DNA of 64,000 nucleotides from a virus: IMG/VR virus record IMGVR_UViG_3300044615_001208, positions 1-64,000 of that record, one strand, 5' to 3'. Position numbers and translations under genes: made by a program. Shown here piece by piece: positions 37,155-46,258 of this stretch. The notes below the pieces were generated by a model. It searched no databases, was not told the DNA's origin, and saw nothing but the letters and a program-made list of their open reading frames with translations. Numbering within the stretch: the first letter of the stretch is position 1; each line of letters begins with the position of its first letter.

Positions 37155-39056
37155 ATGGCAGATAAATCTTTTCAAGAATTACGCAATCGTTCATTATTTG
37201 CACGTTTGAAACGTTTGTTTTCAAATGATGTAATTGTTCGTAATATCGGTGGTAAAAAATTAAAAGTAATTGATACTGACGAAATTCAGTATGCTACAGA
37301 TCGTAATAGTTTAAGAGATCGTTTTAATAGATTACGCACCACTTCATATAATCAATACACAAGAGATTTCAATTTATCATATCAAAGTAGTCGTGTAGAA
37401 CTATTTCGTGATTATGATACAATGGATATGGATCCAATTCTAGCATCTGCATTGGATATCTATGCAGATGAATGTACAACTAGAAATGAAATGGGTGAAG
37501 TAATTCATATCAAATCATCCAACGATGAAATCAAGCAAATTCTACACAATTTGTTTTATGACATTTTAAACATCGAATTCAATCTTTGGAGTTGGACTCG
37601 TTGTATGGTCAAATACGGAGATTTTTATCTACGTTTACATATTAGCCCTGAATATGGTGTTTATTTGGTAGAACCATTGAGCACTTATTATGTAACCCGT
37701 GTAGAAAACGCACATTTATCAAATAAGAATTTTGTTAAGTTCCAAGTCAACCTTCCATATGGTAATAAACTAGAAGATCTGGAAAATTATCAAATTGCAC
37801 ATTTTCGTTTGTTGAGTGATAGTAACTTTTTGCCATACGGAAAAAGTTCTTTAGAAGGTGCTCGTCGCGTATGGAAACAATTGAGTTTGATGGAAGACGC
37901 AATGTTAATTCATCGTATTATGCGTGCTCCTGAAAAACGTATTTTCAAGGTTGACATCGGTAATATTCCTCCAAATGAAGTTGATAACCATATGCAACGC
38001 ATTATGGATCAAATGAAAAAAGTACCATATTTGGATCAACAAACAGGCGACTACAATTTAAGATTCAATTTGCAGAACATGGTAGAAGACTTTTTCTTGC
38101 CAGTTCGTGGTAGTGATAGTGGTACAAGTATCGAAAACTTGTCTGGTCTAGAATGGACAGGTACTGATGATATTGAATATCTGCGTAACAAAATGATGGC
38201 AGCGCTTAAGATTCCCAAAGCATTTTTAGGTTATGATGAAAGTCTAAGCGGTAAAGCTACATTGGCAGCTGAAGATATACGTTTTGCTAGAACTGTTCAA
38301 CGTATTCAACGTATTATTGTAAGTGAGTTAAATAAGATTGCGGTTATTCATTTATATTCACAAGGATATAGAGATGAATCGTTGGTCGATTTTACATTGG
38401 AATTGACCAATCCATCTACTATCTTTGAAAAAGAAAAGATCGACGTATATAAAAGCAAAGTCGAACTCTCCAAAGATATGCAAGAACAAAAAGTATTTTC
38501 TAAGAAGTGGATCTATGAAAATATTTTTGGTTTATCAGATCAAGATATGATTGAGTTGCAAAAACAACTTATCGATGATGCTAAAGGTACATATAGATTT
38601 AAACAAATCGAAGAAGAAGGCAATGATCCAGCATTATCATTCTTAAACAAGGACGATAAAGAAGGAGCCGGTGGATCCGGTGGTGGGCCAGGTGGTGAAC
38701 CAGGCGGCGCCGAGCCAGCTGGCGGTGAGCCAGGCGGAGAACCGCCAGGTGGAGGCGAACCAAAAGGTGGTGAAACTGGTGGGGAAAAATCAACACCCCC
38801 AAAATTAGCAGAACGTGATCAAACTGGTAGAAAAGATGCACGTGATTATCGATTTGGCGAAGATCCATTGGGTACATTAGAAAACAATAGACGTAGTGAT
38901 TTGTCTGTGACGCACAAGTATAAAAACAAGTCTCCGCTATCACTAGAATCTATTAAAGGATTGACCGATGTACTAAAAACTTTAGACCAAGAAAAAGAAA
39001 TATTACGAGAGGGAAGTAAAAAATCTTTTATGGATGAACAAAATATAAAAGAATAG
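37155..39056 (+). CDS. 20: Portal protein (gp20-like), 633 aa
   Basis: Dodecameric head vertex protein through which DNA is packaged. The T4-family pattern is clear: QYATDRNSLRDRFNRLRTT, MDPILASALDIYADECTTRN, the wing and stem region (AHFRLLSDSNFLPYGKSSLE, RVWKQLSLMEDAMLIHRIMR, APEKRIFKVDIGN), and PKAFLGYDESLSGKATLAAE. The C-terminus has an extra Gly/Pro/Glu-rich stretch (about residues 503-555) followed by a basic tail, not present in T4 gp20 (524 residues). Follows terminase by 21 bases. Confidence 0.93.
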   Translation: MADKSFQELRNRSLFARLKRLFSNDVIVRNIGGKKLKVIDTDEIQYATDRNSLRDRFNRLRTTSYNQYTRDFNLSYQSSRVELFRDYDTMDMDPILASALDIYADECTTRNEMGEVIHIKSSNDEIKQILHNLFYDILNIEFNLWSWTRCMVKYGDFYLRLHISPEYGVYLVEPLSTYYVTRVENAHLSNKNFVKFQVNLPYGNKLEDLENYQIAHFRLLSDSNFLPYGKSSLEGARRVWKQLSLMEDAMLIHRIMRAPEKRIFKVDIGNIPPNEVDNHMQRIMDQMKKVPYLDQQTGDYNLRFNLQNMVEDFFLPVRGSDSGTSIENLSGLEWTGTDDIEYLRNKMMAALKIPKAFLGYDESLSGKATLAAEDIRFARTVQRIQRIIVSELNKIAVIHLYSQGYRDESLVDFTLELTNPSTIFEKEKIDVYKSKVELSKDMQEQKVFSKKWIYENIFGLSDQDMIELQKQLIDDAKGTYRFKQIEEEGNDPALSFLNKDDKEGAGGSGGGPGGEPGGAEPAGGEPGGEPPGGGEPKGGETGGEKSTPPKLAERDQTGRKDARDYRFGEDPLGTLENNRRSDLSVTHKYKNKSPLSLESIKGLTDVLKTLDQEKEILREGSKKSFMDEQNIKE

Positions 39057-39088
39057 TATAATTCCTACATATTTAACCACATTGATTA

Positions 39089-39096
39089 TATTTATA
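39089..39096 (+). promoter_or_regulatory. TATTTATA motif, candidate late promoter
   Basis: Exact TATTTATA in the 56-base gap after the portal gene, 16 bases before the ATG at 39113. The surrounding sequence is AT-only and repeats TAATAAATAAT. Confidence 0.4.
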
Positions 39097-39112
39097 AATA
39101 ATAATAAATAAT

Positions 39113-39991
39113 ATGCACAAGAAAGCAAAACATTCGAAATTCAAGAATGCTGGAATATTGTTTGAACTACTCACTAGACAAATAACAGCCGACATTCTAG
39201 CGGGGAGAGATGAATCATTTACCAAAAATCTGATGTTCAAGTATTTTCACGAAAGCAAAGAACTAGGAAAAGAAGTGCAACTTTACAATTTCATCCTACA
39301 ACAAAAAAGCAAAGATGCTTCTTCCGCTGAACGTCTTTTGAATGTTGTTTTGCAAACACGTTCCAAACTAGATGAACGCGAATTGAACAAGCAAAAGTAC
39401 AACATAATTAAAGAAATAAAAGAGAAGTATAATATAGACGAATTTTTGAAAAATAAAATTCCAAATTATAAGTTATACGCCTCTATATACAAATTATTTG
39501 AAGATCAAGATAAAAGTGAAGTCAAGTTTGATGTATCTGAATTGTTAGAATCAAGAGAATATATTGTTGAGAGCTTAACAAAAGAAAAGAAGTCAGAACA
39601 AGAAATGATGGATGTTTATGGAAATCAAAGTGCTGAAGTTAGATTGTTGGCCTATAAATTCTTGATTGAAAACTTCAATACCAAATACAACAATCTTTTG
39701 CCAGATCAAAAGAAACTTCTAAAAGAATATATTACTAATGTTTCCAACTCCAGTAAATTTACAAAATACGTCAACGAAGAGTACAAGAGAATAAGTGGAG
39801 TATTAAAAGATCAAGTGAAGAATGTTACCTCTGAAGTGGTTAAAATTAAAATAAATGAAGTTATTAGTCAGTTTTCAACAAAATCTTGTGTTGGCGTAAT
39901 TAAAGAAAATCAATTGACTTCATTGTTAAATGTATACGAATTGATAGAAGAAATTAAAAAGATTGATGTCAAAAATGAAGCAAAATCTTAA
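39113..39991 (+). CDS. Conserved helical head-region protein, 292 aa
   Basis: Function unknown. An all-helical, highly charged protein starting HKKAKHSKFKNAGILFELLT. A similar start is found, to my recollection, in proteins encoded between portal and protease in other T4-like phages. Location between portal and prohead protease is where T4 places prohead core genes (67, 68), so a core or assembly role is possible. Its 3' end overlaps the next gene. Confidence 0.6.
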   Translation: MHKKAKHSKFKNAGILFELLTRQITADILAGRDESFTKNLMFKYFHESKELGKEVQLYNFILQQKSKDASSAERLLNVVLQTRSKLDERELNKQKYNIIKEIKEKYNIDEFLKNKIPNYKLYASIYKLFEDQDKSEVKFDVSELLESREYIVESLTKEKKSEQEMMDVYGNQSAEVRLLAYKFLIENFNTKYNNLLPDQKKLLKEYITNVSNSSKFTKYVNEEYKRISGVLKDQVKNVTSEVVKIKINEVISQFSTKSCVGVIKENQLTSLLNVYELIEEIKKIDVKNEAKS

Positions 39992-40967
39992 ACAAAAGAT
40001 TAAAAAGATTTTAACCAACCTAAAGGTTAAAAATGAAGCTAGTACAACAGGTACCGCACCTGTTGCTTCTGGTCCAGTTGCTGTTGGTGGTGACGCTGCA
40101 AGAACTCCATTTGCTTTTTCCAAAAGAGGAGCAAGACCAGATACATACACACAATTGGGATATAAATTAGCTAAGCCAATTAAAAGAAGTCCTAATTATA
40201 AGTTGGAAAATCAAATGTATAGTGAACCAGCATATAGTACTCCTGCTCAATCAATTGAATTGGGAGATACATATACAGATAAAAATGGATTGGTTCAACA
40301 TAATGATCCAAATTTAGATCCAAATTTGATTGGTTATAAACAAGGAAGTTTACCATTTACTGAAGGTTTTAATGGTTTAAAATATGAACAAGAAGGTCAG
40401 AAAGCTTCTGTTCCACAACCGTCACCTGCTCAACCTCCAACTCAACAACCAAAGCAAGCCGAACCTTCACCATCTGTAGATTTAAAAACATATGATGTAT
40501 TGCCTGATTTTACAGCATTTGATACCAAGTTAAAAGGTTCAACCGAGGCATTAAAGAACAATCTACAAAAAACAATCCAAGACAAAATTTTAGGTAAGAA
40601 AATCGTAGTTAGAGCCAGTAAAGGATATAAACAACCTGAGACAGATTATACTATAAATGTAACTGGTGTTGCTATTGATTATTACTACGACAGATACGTT
40701 ATTATAATAATTGGTCGTGAAGAAAATAAACAAAAAGTAGCTAAATTTTTCATCAAGCCAGGATTTAAACTTAAAATTTTAGGTAATGCTGATAATTTGA
40801 AACCAAAAGATCAATATCAAGTTGCTAAATCAAAAGCATTGGTTGACCCTCAAAGTCAACAAAATGTTGTTCCACAAAACACAATAACCGCAGATAAGCA
40901 AGACGCAACTGTTGCAAATCAACCAGATCAATCAAAACAACCAGGAACAACACAACCTAAAGCTTAA
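39975..40967 (+). CDS. Proline/glutamine-rich head-region protein, 330 aa
   Basis: Not recognised. Basic amphipathic N-terminus (KQNLKQKIKKILTNLKV), a disordered region rich in Pro/Gln/Ser (about residues 135-170), a compact domain at 175-275 with a beta core (DYTINVTGVAIDYYYDRYVI), and a disordered Gln/Pro-rich tail. The start could be the ATG at 39966 or 39975; both lie inside the previous gene. It lies just before the prohead protease and is probably a prohead core or internal protein. Confidence 0.55.
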   Translation: MKQNLKQKIKKILTNLKVKNEASTTGTAPVASGPVAVGGDAARTPFAFSKRGARPDTYTQLGYKLAKPIKRSPNYKLENQMYSEPAYSTPAQSIELGDTYTDKNGLVQHNDPNLDPNLIGYKQGSLPFTEGFNGLKYEQEGQKASVPQPSPAQPPTQQPKQAEPSPSVDLKTYDVLPDFTAFDTKLKGSTEALKNNLQKTIQDKILGKKIVVRASKGYKQPETDYTINVTGVAIDYYYDRYVIIIIGREENKQKVAKFFIKPGFKLKILGNADNLKPKDQYQVAKSKALVDPQSQQNVVPQNTITADKQDATVANQPDQSKQPGTTQPKA

Positions 40968-40974
40968 CACATAT

Positions 40975-41577
40975 ATGAAACAAGTATTGATAGACATATT
41001 ACCATTTGAATTTAAAAAGACATCTTTAAATGAATCTCTTAAAGATGGAAAACTATACGTAACCGGCGTATTACAACGTGCGGATGCAAAGAATCAAAAT
41101 GGAAGAGTGTACCCAGAAGATGTACTAAAGCGTGAAGCTGAAAAGTATATGCAAAACTTCGTAAAACAACGTCGTGCTATGGGTGAGTTGGATCATCCAG
41201 AAAGCAGCGTGGTTAACTTAAAGAACGTTAGTCACAACATTGTTGATATGGGTTGGGAAGACAAAGATTTGGTTGGAACAGTTGAAATACTGCCCACACC
41301 AAGTGGTAATATTCTTAGAGATTTATTGCAATCTGGAATTTTATTAGGTATTAGCAGCAGAGGATTAGGCAGTGTTAAAAAAGATATGAGAGAAGGTGCC
41401 GACATTGTACAAGACGATTTTGATTTGATCGCATTTGACTTTGTAAGCAATCCTAGTACACAAGGTGCCTTTATGTATCCTCAAGGCAAAATCAATGAAA
41501 GTGTAGAACAAAGAACAATTGTCAACCCATACGGTAATGTAGAAAGAATTATTCACAACATTCTATCAGAATTATAA
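40975..41577 (+). CDS. 21: Prohead core protease (gp21-like), 200 aa
   Basis: Serine protease of the T4 gp21/herpesvirus assemblin-like fold, which matures the prohead by cleaving after (L/I)-x-E. Conserved blocks: NGRVYPEDVLKREAEKYM, RAMGELDHPESSVVNLKNVS (catalytic His in LDHP and Ser in PESS/NVSH region), SGILLGISSRGLGSVKK, and DFDLIAFDFVSNPSTQGAFM. The ATG at 40975 is chosen because the reading frame further upstream overlaps the previous gene and has no conserved sequence. Length is close to T4 gp21 (212). Confidence 0.92.
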   Translation: MKQVLIDILPFEFKKTSLNESLKDGKLYVTGVLQRADAKNQNGRVYPEDVLKREAEKYMQNFVKQRRAMGELDHPESSVVNLKNVSHNIVDMGWEDKDLVGTVEILPTPSGNILRDLLQSGILLGISSRGLGSVKKDMREGADIVQDDFDLIAFDFVSNPSTQGAFMYPQGKINESVEQRTIVNPYGNVERIIHNILSEL

Positions 41578-41585
41578 TATTTATA
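41578..41585 (+). promoter_or_regulatory. TATTTATA motif, candidate late promoter
   Basis: Exact TATTTATA directly after the protease stop codon and four bases before the ATG at 41590. Confidence 0.42.
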
Positions 41586-41589
41586 AAGT

Positions 41590-42021
41590 ATGAAATTAAA
41601 ACATTTACTAGAAAATTCCACTGAAGTAGCTTATAGTCCACTTACCAAAGAAGAAAAGTCAAAAATGGTTGGTGCTATTAGATCCTATAATGAATATCGC
41701 AAGGGATTAAAAGCCGATTGTGTATATGAAACTGCACAAAAAATTATGGAGGCTGTTAATCTAGCAGAACGCTACGCAATTAAAGAATGTGGCGACTGGA
41801 TGCAAGCCAAAATGGTTGAACGTGATATGAAAGAAATCAAAAGAGACGCTGCCAAAATGTATGAAGAAGCCAACAAAATGAAAGAAATTGAAAAACAACT
41901 TGAAATGTTGTATGAACAAGTTGGTATGAGATTGGAACGTTATTTTGAAATTGCCGACCAAGTACACACTGATCCAAAACCACAAGAAGGCACTATTAAC
42001 TCATCGGTATCGAATCAATAA
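41590..42021 (+). CDS. Helical putative prohead core/internal protein, 143 aa
   Basis: Function unknown. The N-terminus MKLKHLLENSTEV fits the capsid-targeting pattern with a site after L-L-E. The rest is one long helical, charged sequence (residues 45-130), as in core proteins. It follows the prohead protease, where T4 has core genes. Its last 26 bases overlap the end of a minus-strand gene, and a plus-strand terminator follows inside that gene. Confidence 0.62.
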   Translation: MKLKHLLENSTEVAYSPLTKEEKSKMVGAIRSYNEYRKGLKADCVYETAQKIMEAVNLAERYAIKECGDWMQAKMVERDMKEIKRDAAKMYEEANKMKEIEKQLEMLYEQVGMRLERYFEIADQVHTDPKPQEGTINSSVSNQ

Positions 42022-42454
42022 ATTCCAACATTTTATCGAACGATTCAAAAACGTATCTTCTATTTGCTTCTATCACATAACCTTCGTCTGTTTTATAGAC
42101 GAAGGTTTTTCTTTTCTCGTTGACCATATCTAAAGATGGAACTTCTATTTCAGAAAACATTCTGTATTCATCATCTATACGAAAATTCATTTCACCCAAT
42201 ATATCAATTTCCGTAAAATCCCATCCGTTTGGATTATCTATATCTTCTAACTTAAACATTTTTTCTTCTTCAAAATTATCATTGTTTATAAAGTTAATTA
42301 ATTTTGGAGACTTATAATTGTTGTAGCTATTATTCATAGAACGCACATCTGGGTTGGAATATGGAGTTTCGTCCCCAGTTCTTTTTATAAACTTATAATT
42401 GTCTTTTGTGGAATTCATATGTTTAGCTAGATTTGGATTGAAATTATAGGCCAT
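41996..42454 (-). CDS. Hypothetical protein, 152 aa
   Basis: Not recognised. Acidic, Asn-rich protein without membrane segments or motifs. It is convergent with, and overlaps by 26 bases, the plus-strand core-like gene. Its 5' end overlaps the stop of the next minus-strand gene by 11 bases, so the two form a small minus-strand operon inside the head block. The overlap and full-length open frame support it being real. Confidence 0.6.
   Translation of the reverse strand: MAYNFNPNLAKHMNSTKDNYKFIKRTGDETPYSNPDVRSMNNSYNNYKSPKLINFINNDNFEEEKMFKLEDIDNPNGWDFTEIDILGEMNFRIDDEYRMFSEIEVPSLDMVNEKRKTFVYKTDEGYVIEANRRYVFESFDKMLEFIDSIPMS
42081..42110 (+). terminator. Plus-strand terminator embedded in a minus-strand gene
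   Basis: Stem CCTTCGTCT / AGACGAAGG (42081-42089 and 42097-42105), loop GTTTTAT, then five T. It would end transcription of the protease/core genes. On the other strand the same bases code for part of the 152-residue protein (FVYKTDEG). Because the downstream tract on the minus side is poor in T, it is read as a plus-strand signal. Confidence 0.7.
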
Positions 42455-43037
42455 AAGAGTTAATTCTATCTATAAAGTCAGATAGGGTTTTTGTTTGTTC
42501 AGAATCTTTATTCTTATCCAAAGCAGTACTTAACATACTGAATATTTCTTTGTCTGGTTTATCAGGATAAGATCTTTGAATAAAACAAGCATATACAATT
42601 AAATTTTCATTTTTTTGATCTATGAGCTTTTTAAACACATATTTCTTGGTACTACCATTACTAAATATTTCAGTTTCTATTTTTGTATTTTCTGGTGGGT
42701 TAGGAATAAAATTTGTTTTTCCAAATCCACTAAATCCCGCTTGTTTACTTTGAAAAGTTAACATTTCTTTTTTAGTAAACGCAATACCTTCATTTTCTTT
42801 TAGCACTTGGTTAAATGATTTGCCTTTAATGATATCAAAATCACTTAATGAATATTCTGCTTCATTAAGACTTTTCAATATTTCTTTCAATTTAACAAAG
42901 TGTTTTACACTACTTGGTTTGATGGTACGTGCCATCTTACGAACTTGTGGTGAAACTTCTTTTGATTTGATTCCACCTTTTTGTAGTGCTCTTACCAATC
43001 TAAATAGTCTGGCTTGTTTTTCGCTTTTTGCAGGCAT
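42444..43037 (-). CDS. DUF3008-like small basic N-terminal domain protein, 197 aa
   Basis: The first 47 residues (MPAKSEKQARLFRLVRALQK, then SPQVRKMARTIKPSSVKHF) follow the pattern of DUF3008, a short basic domain of unknown function found in phage and bacterial proteins. The rest is not recognised. Residue pattern suggests nucleic-acid contact. A TATTTATT element lies 8 bases before the ATG on this strand. First gene of a two-gene minus-strand operon, divergent from the scaffold gene. Confidence 0.62.
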   Translation of the reverse strand: MPAKSEKQARLFRLVRALQKGGIKSKEVSPQVRKMARTIKPSSVKHFVKLKEILKSLNEAEYSLSDFDIIKGKSFNQVLKENEGIAFTKKEMLTFQSKQAGFSGFGKTNFIPNPPENTKIETEIFSNGSTKKYVFKKLIDQKNENLIVYACFIQRSYPDKPDKEIFSMLSTALDKNKDSEQTKTLSDFIDRINSYGL

Positions 43038-43192
43038 ATATCAATAAATATAAAATATTTTCATTTGTTTCAATTTTAAATTATATTTATTATTCAAATA
43101 CATCATTCTTTGATGTCACATACATTTATCTTCTTTGGAGTTCTTCAATAGCTTCACCAACAAATAACAATAAGAAAGGCAGAAATATAATT

Positions 43193-44269
43193 ATGAGCGA
43201 TCTATTAAAAGAAAGCATTGCGGATGCAAAGGCTGTACGTGAAACAGCATTGGCAAATGCAAAGACCTTCCTCGAAGAAAGTTTTGCAAACAGTATGAAA
43301 GAAATGTTTGCAGATAAACTCAAGGAAGAAATGGCAGAAGAAACCGAAGCACCAGAAGGTGAAGAAGGCAAGATTGAAGAAAAACTTGCATCTTCTAACA
43401 TTGGTAAGGATGACAGCAATGTTGCTACAAAACAACACCCAACCAAACCATCACCAGCTTCAAATAAAAACACAACTCCAGCAGGTAAGCAAGAATTCGA
43501 CGTAAAGCTTGAAGAAGAAGCTGCCGTTGAAGAAGGTGCTGAAGTAACTAGTGAAGAACTAGACGAAATTCTAGCAGAACTAGAAGGTGAAGTAGTATCC
43601 GAAGGAGATTCCGACGATGCCGGTGAATCTGATGATTCAATGGAAGAAGAAATTAATCTAGACGAACTTCTAGCAGAACTAGAAGGCGAAGATCCAGCAG
43701 CTGCACCAGCACCTGCTCCAGCTCCAGAAGCTCCTGTTGCTCCAGCCGCTCCAGCTGCTGAAGTACCAGCTCCAGCCCCAGCTCAAGTTCCATCTCCTTC
43801 AGAAGGTGAATACTCAGAAGAAGTATCCGCTGAAGAAATGGCAGAAGCTCTAGTAGCTATCAACGAAGAAAACGAACAACTAAAGTCTCAATTGAGCGAA
43901 CACATCAAGACTGTAAAGTATTTGAAGAGTGTTCTATCTGAAACAAATCTATTGAATGCTAAGTTGCTCTACACCAACAAATTGTTCAAAGGTAAAGCTC
44001 TTACCGAAGATCAAAAGTTGAAGATCATCAACACTTTCGACTTGACCAAGAATATTCGTGAAGTCAAGTTGGCATATACAGTTTTAGCCGAATCACTTAA
44101 TTCCGGTGCATCAGTTGTCAAGAAAAAGACCAATACAACTGCTCAAACTATCACCGAAGGTTTGGCAAGCAAACCAGTATCCAGTACAAAGCCTGATTCT
44201 ACCATTGTAGAACCTCAAGCTGAAGTAATGGCTTCAAGATTCCAAAAACTCGCAGGAATCAAGAAGTAA
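43193..44269 (+). CDS. 22: Prohead scaffold protein (gp22-like), 358 aa
   Basis: Major scaffold of the prohead, degraded by the protease. Features: Met-Ser-Asp-Leu start, helical N-terminus (LANAKTFLEESFANSMKEMF), very acidic central region, Ala/Pro-rich disordered block (about residues 175-205), then a helical C-terminal part (LKSVLSETNLLNAKLLYTNK, LTEDQKLKIINTFD, ASRFQKLAGI) similar to the conserved C-terminus of gp22-type scaffolds. The ATG at 43193 is chosen over an earlier in-frame start because it is preceded by GAAAGG and the upstream part is divergent-promoter sequence. Located just before the major capsid gene, as in T4. Confidence 0.85.
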   Translation: MSDLLKESIADAKAVRETALANAKTFLEESFANSMKEMFADKLKEEMAEETEAPEGEEGKIEEKLASSNIGKDDSNVATKQHPTKPSPASNKNTTPAGKQEFDVKLEEEAAVEEGAEVTSEELDEILAELEGEVVSEGDSDDAGESDDSMEEEINLDELLAELEGEDPAAAPAPAPAPEAPVAPAAPAAEVPAPAPAQVPSPSEGEYSEEVSAEEMAEALVAINEENEQLKSQLSEHIKTVKYLKSVLSETNLLNAKLLYTNKLFKGKALTEDQKLKIINTFDLTKNIREVKLAYTVLAESLNSGASVVKKKTNTTAQTITEGLASKPVSSTKPDSTIVEPQAEVMASRFQKLAGIKK

Positions 44270-44321
44270 TTAGTTTGCGAGTAAAAACCTAACAGTAATT
44301 AATATAGAAAGAAACAAAAAT

Positions 44322-46148
44322 ATGAGTATGGATGTAAAAAGTCTATTGACAGGAAATATGAATCCACAAGCCAAATTGATGGCTGAAACACGTGGACTAC
44401 AATCCAAGTGGGAAAAGACAGGCCTCCTAGAAGGTTGCCAAGGTGTTGAAAAAGCACATATGTCAATCCTATTGGAAAACCAAGCAAAACAATTGCTTGA
44501 CGAAGCAACCACCACCGGTACCTCTACCAGTTCAGAACAATGGGCTGGTGTAGCTCTACCATTGGTACGTCGTGTATTCGCTGAAATCGCCGCTAAGGAA
44601 TTCGTCAGCGTACAACCAATGAATCTACCATCTGGTCTAATTTTCTATCTAGACTTCAAGTATGGTACAACCGCTCCTGGTAGTGATTTGCGTAACTTGA
44701 ACAACGGTAGTTCCGTAACTACCCGTGCAGGTAAGCAATTGAACGACAGTTTGTTTGGTGGTACAGGTAAGAAGTTGGGTTCAACTGATGACGCAGTACG
44801 TGGTCTATACGGTCAAGGTGCTTTTGCTTATTCAGTTCGTCCAGTAAGTAGCTCTGCTATTACCCTAGCTAAGAGTGCAACTGCAACCGCAACTGGTAAC
44901 ACCATCCAAACCGCTTCTTGGAACGACGTTCAATTTGCTGCTGAATTAAGCGCATCTGTCGTAGCTAAGAAGTTGTTCAAGGTTATCTTGAACCACGACG
45001 ACAACACCACTGGTGTTGCTGGTCAAGGATATATGTACAACGTTGACTTGAACGCAGTACGTTCATTCAACTTGATTTCAGGTTCAGTTGCACCAACTTC
45101 TCTAAGAAGCAATGGTTTGGTATTGAACACCTATTCAAAAGCAATTAACACTGGTAGTTTGAGCAATCCATTCTATCAATCCGTATATATCGTATCCGCT
45201 TCTAATAGCGCATTCGGTGGTGCAGCAAGCAACGTTAAGTTGATCTATAGTCTACAACCTACCGATAACCTACGTGGTGACTTCGAAGCTGGTAAGACCC
45301 CAGGTGAAGGTTCCGGTACCGCTGGTAACGTTCCTACACAAAGCATCGATACTGATATCAGTATCCCAGAAGTAAACTTGGTACTAAACAGCGAACCAAT
45401 CGTTGCTAAGACCCGTAAGTTGAAAGCAGTCTGGACCCCAGAATTGGCTCAAGACTTGAACGCATATCACTCCATCGACGCAGAAGCAGAACTTACTGCT
45501 CTATTGAGTGAATATGTATCTATGGAAATCGATCTTGAAATCCTAGACATGTTGAACGAAGCCGTTCAAGGCATAACAACCGAAGCTTGGTCCGCCCAAA
45601 TCGGTGTTGAATTCAGCAAGGGATTGAATGCAACTACTGGTGAAGCAATCTTCACACGTAATGCAAACAGTTCACCAAACCGTACTGCTTACGTAAAGAG
45701 CACTTGGTTCCAAACTCTTGGAAACAAGATCCAAAAGGTATCTAACACAATCCAAAAATTGACCCTACGTGGTGGTGCAAACTTCTTGGTCGTAAGTCCA
45801 GACGTTGCAACTATCCTAGAATCAATCCCAGGATATGTAGTAAACACTGATGGTGATCAAGCTAAGTTCGCAATGGGCGTAAGCCGCGTTGGTAGCTTTG
45901 CTTCTCGCTTCCAAGTTTACAAGAACCCATACATGACCGATAACGTAGTATTGGTTGGTTTCCGTGGAAACAACTTCCTAGAAACCGGTGCTGTATATGC
46001 TCCATATATCCCACTAATCCAAACTCCATTGGTCTATGATCCAGTGAACTTCACTCCACGTAGAGGCGTAATGACCCGCTACGCTAAGAAGGTAGTGCGC
46101 CCAGAGTTCTATGGAAAAGTTATTATCGGCGATCTCGATACCGTATAA
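44322..46148 (+). CDS. 23: Major capsid protein (gp23-like), 608 aa
   Basis: HK97-fold major capsid protein of the T4 gp23 type. Conserved: N-terminal ILLENQAKQLLDE, then AGVALPLVRRVFAEIAAKEF followed by VSVQPMNLPSG, central PEVNLVLNSEPIVAKTRKLK, LAQDLNAYHSIDAEAELTAL, and the C-terminal YAPYIPLIQTPLVYDPVNFT followed by PRRGVMTRYAKK. A likely prohead protease site follows Leu-Asp-Glu61 (T4 cleaves at Glu65). The middle insertion is Ser/Thr-rich, making it longer than T4 gp23 (521). Codon use is strongly biased to C-ending codons and an AGAAAG leader is present, as expected for the most abundant protein. Followed by a terminator. Confidence 0.95.
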   Translation: MSMDVKSLLTGNMNPQAKLMAETRGLQSKWEKTGLLEGCQGVEKAHMSILLENQAKQLLDEATTTGTSTSSEQWAGVALPLVRRVFAEIAAKEFVSVQPMNLPSGLIFYLDFKYGTTAPGSDLRNLNNGSSVTTRAGKQLNDSLFGGTGKKLGSTDDAVRGLYGQGAFAYSVRPVSSSAITLAKSATATATGNTIQTASWNDVQFAAELSASVVAKKLFKVILNHDDNTTGVAGQGYMYNVDLNAVRSFNLISGSVAPTSLRSNGLVLNTYSKAINTGSLSNPFYQSVYIVSASNSAFGGAASNVKLIYSLQPTDNLRGDFEAGKTPGEGSGTAGNVPTQSIDTDISIPEVNLVLNSEPIVAKTRKLKAVWTPELAQDLNAYHSIDAEAELTALLSEYVSMEIDLEILDMLNEAVQGITTEAWSAQIGVEFSKGLNATTGEAIFTRNANSSPNRTAYVKSTWFQTLGNKIQKVSNTIQKLTLRGGANFLVVSPDVATILESIPGYVVNTDGDQAKFAMGVSRVGSFASRFQVYKNPYMTDNVVLVGFRGNNFLETGAVYAPYIPLIQTPLVYDPVNFTPRRGVMTRYAKKVVRPEFYGKVIIGDLDTV

Positions 46149-46172
46149 TACTTAGTAGAAATAAAATAACTC

Positions 46173-46201
46173 AAAAACCCCAACGAAAGTTGGGGTTTTT
46201 T
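46173..46201 (+). terminator. Rho-independent terminator after the major capsid gene
   Basis: CCCCAAC / GTTGGGG stem (46178-46184 and 46189-46195) with a GAAA tetraloop, preceded by five A and followed by six T, 25-30 bases after the capsid stop. Same GAAA loop as the sheath terminator. Confidence 0.93.
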
Positions 46202-46221
46202 CTTGCACTAATAAAAAATAA

Positions 46222-46250
46222 TTGACATTACCATAGAACTTGTATATACT
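46222..46250 (+). promoter_or_regulatory. Near-consensus sigma70 promoter for the homing endonuclease
   Basis: TTGACA (46222-46227), 17-base spacer, TATACT (46245-46250), then eight bases to the ATG at 46259. The -35 is perfect and the -10 matches five of six. A start point about seven bases past the -10 would leave a leader of one or two bases. Confidence 0.72.
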
Positions 46251-46258
46251 TATATTAT

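Noticed and set aside
40912-40974. N-terminal extension of the prohead protease
   Set aside because: It overlaps the Gln/Pro-rich end of the preceding gene in another frame; family similarity starts after 40975.
43028-43192. In-frame N-terminal extension of the scaffold gene
   Set aside because: It runs through the divergent promoter region, is hydrophobic and unlike scaffold proteins; the ATG at 43193 has a good leader.
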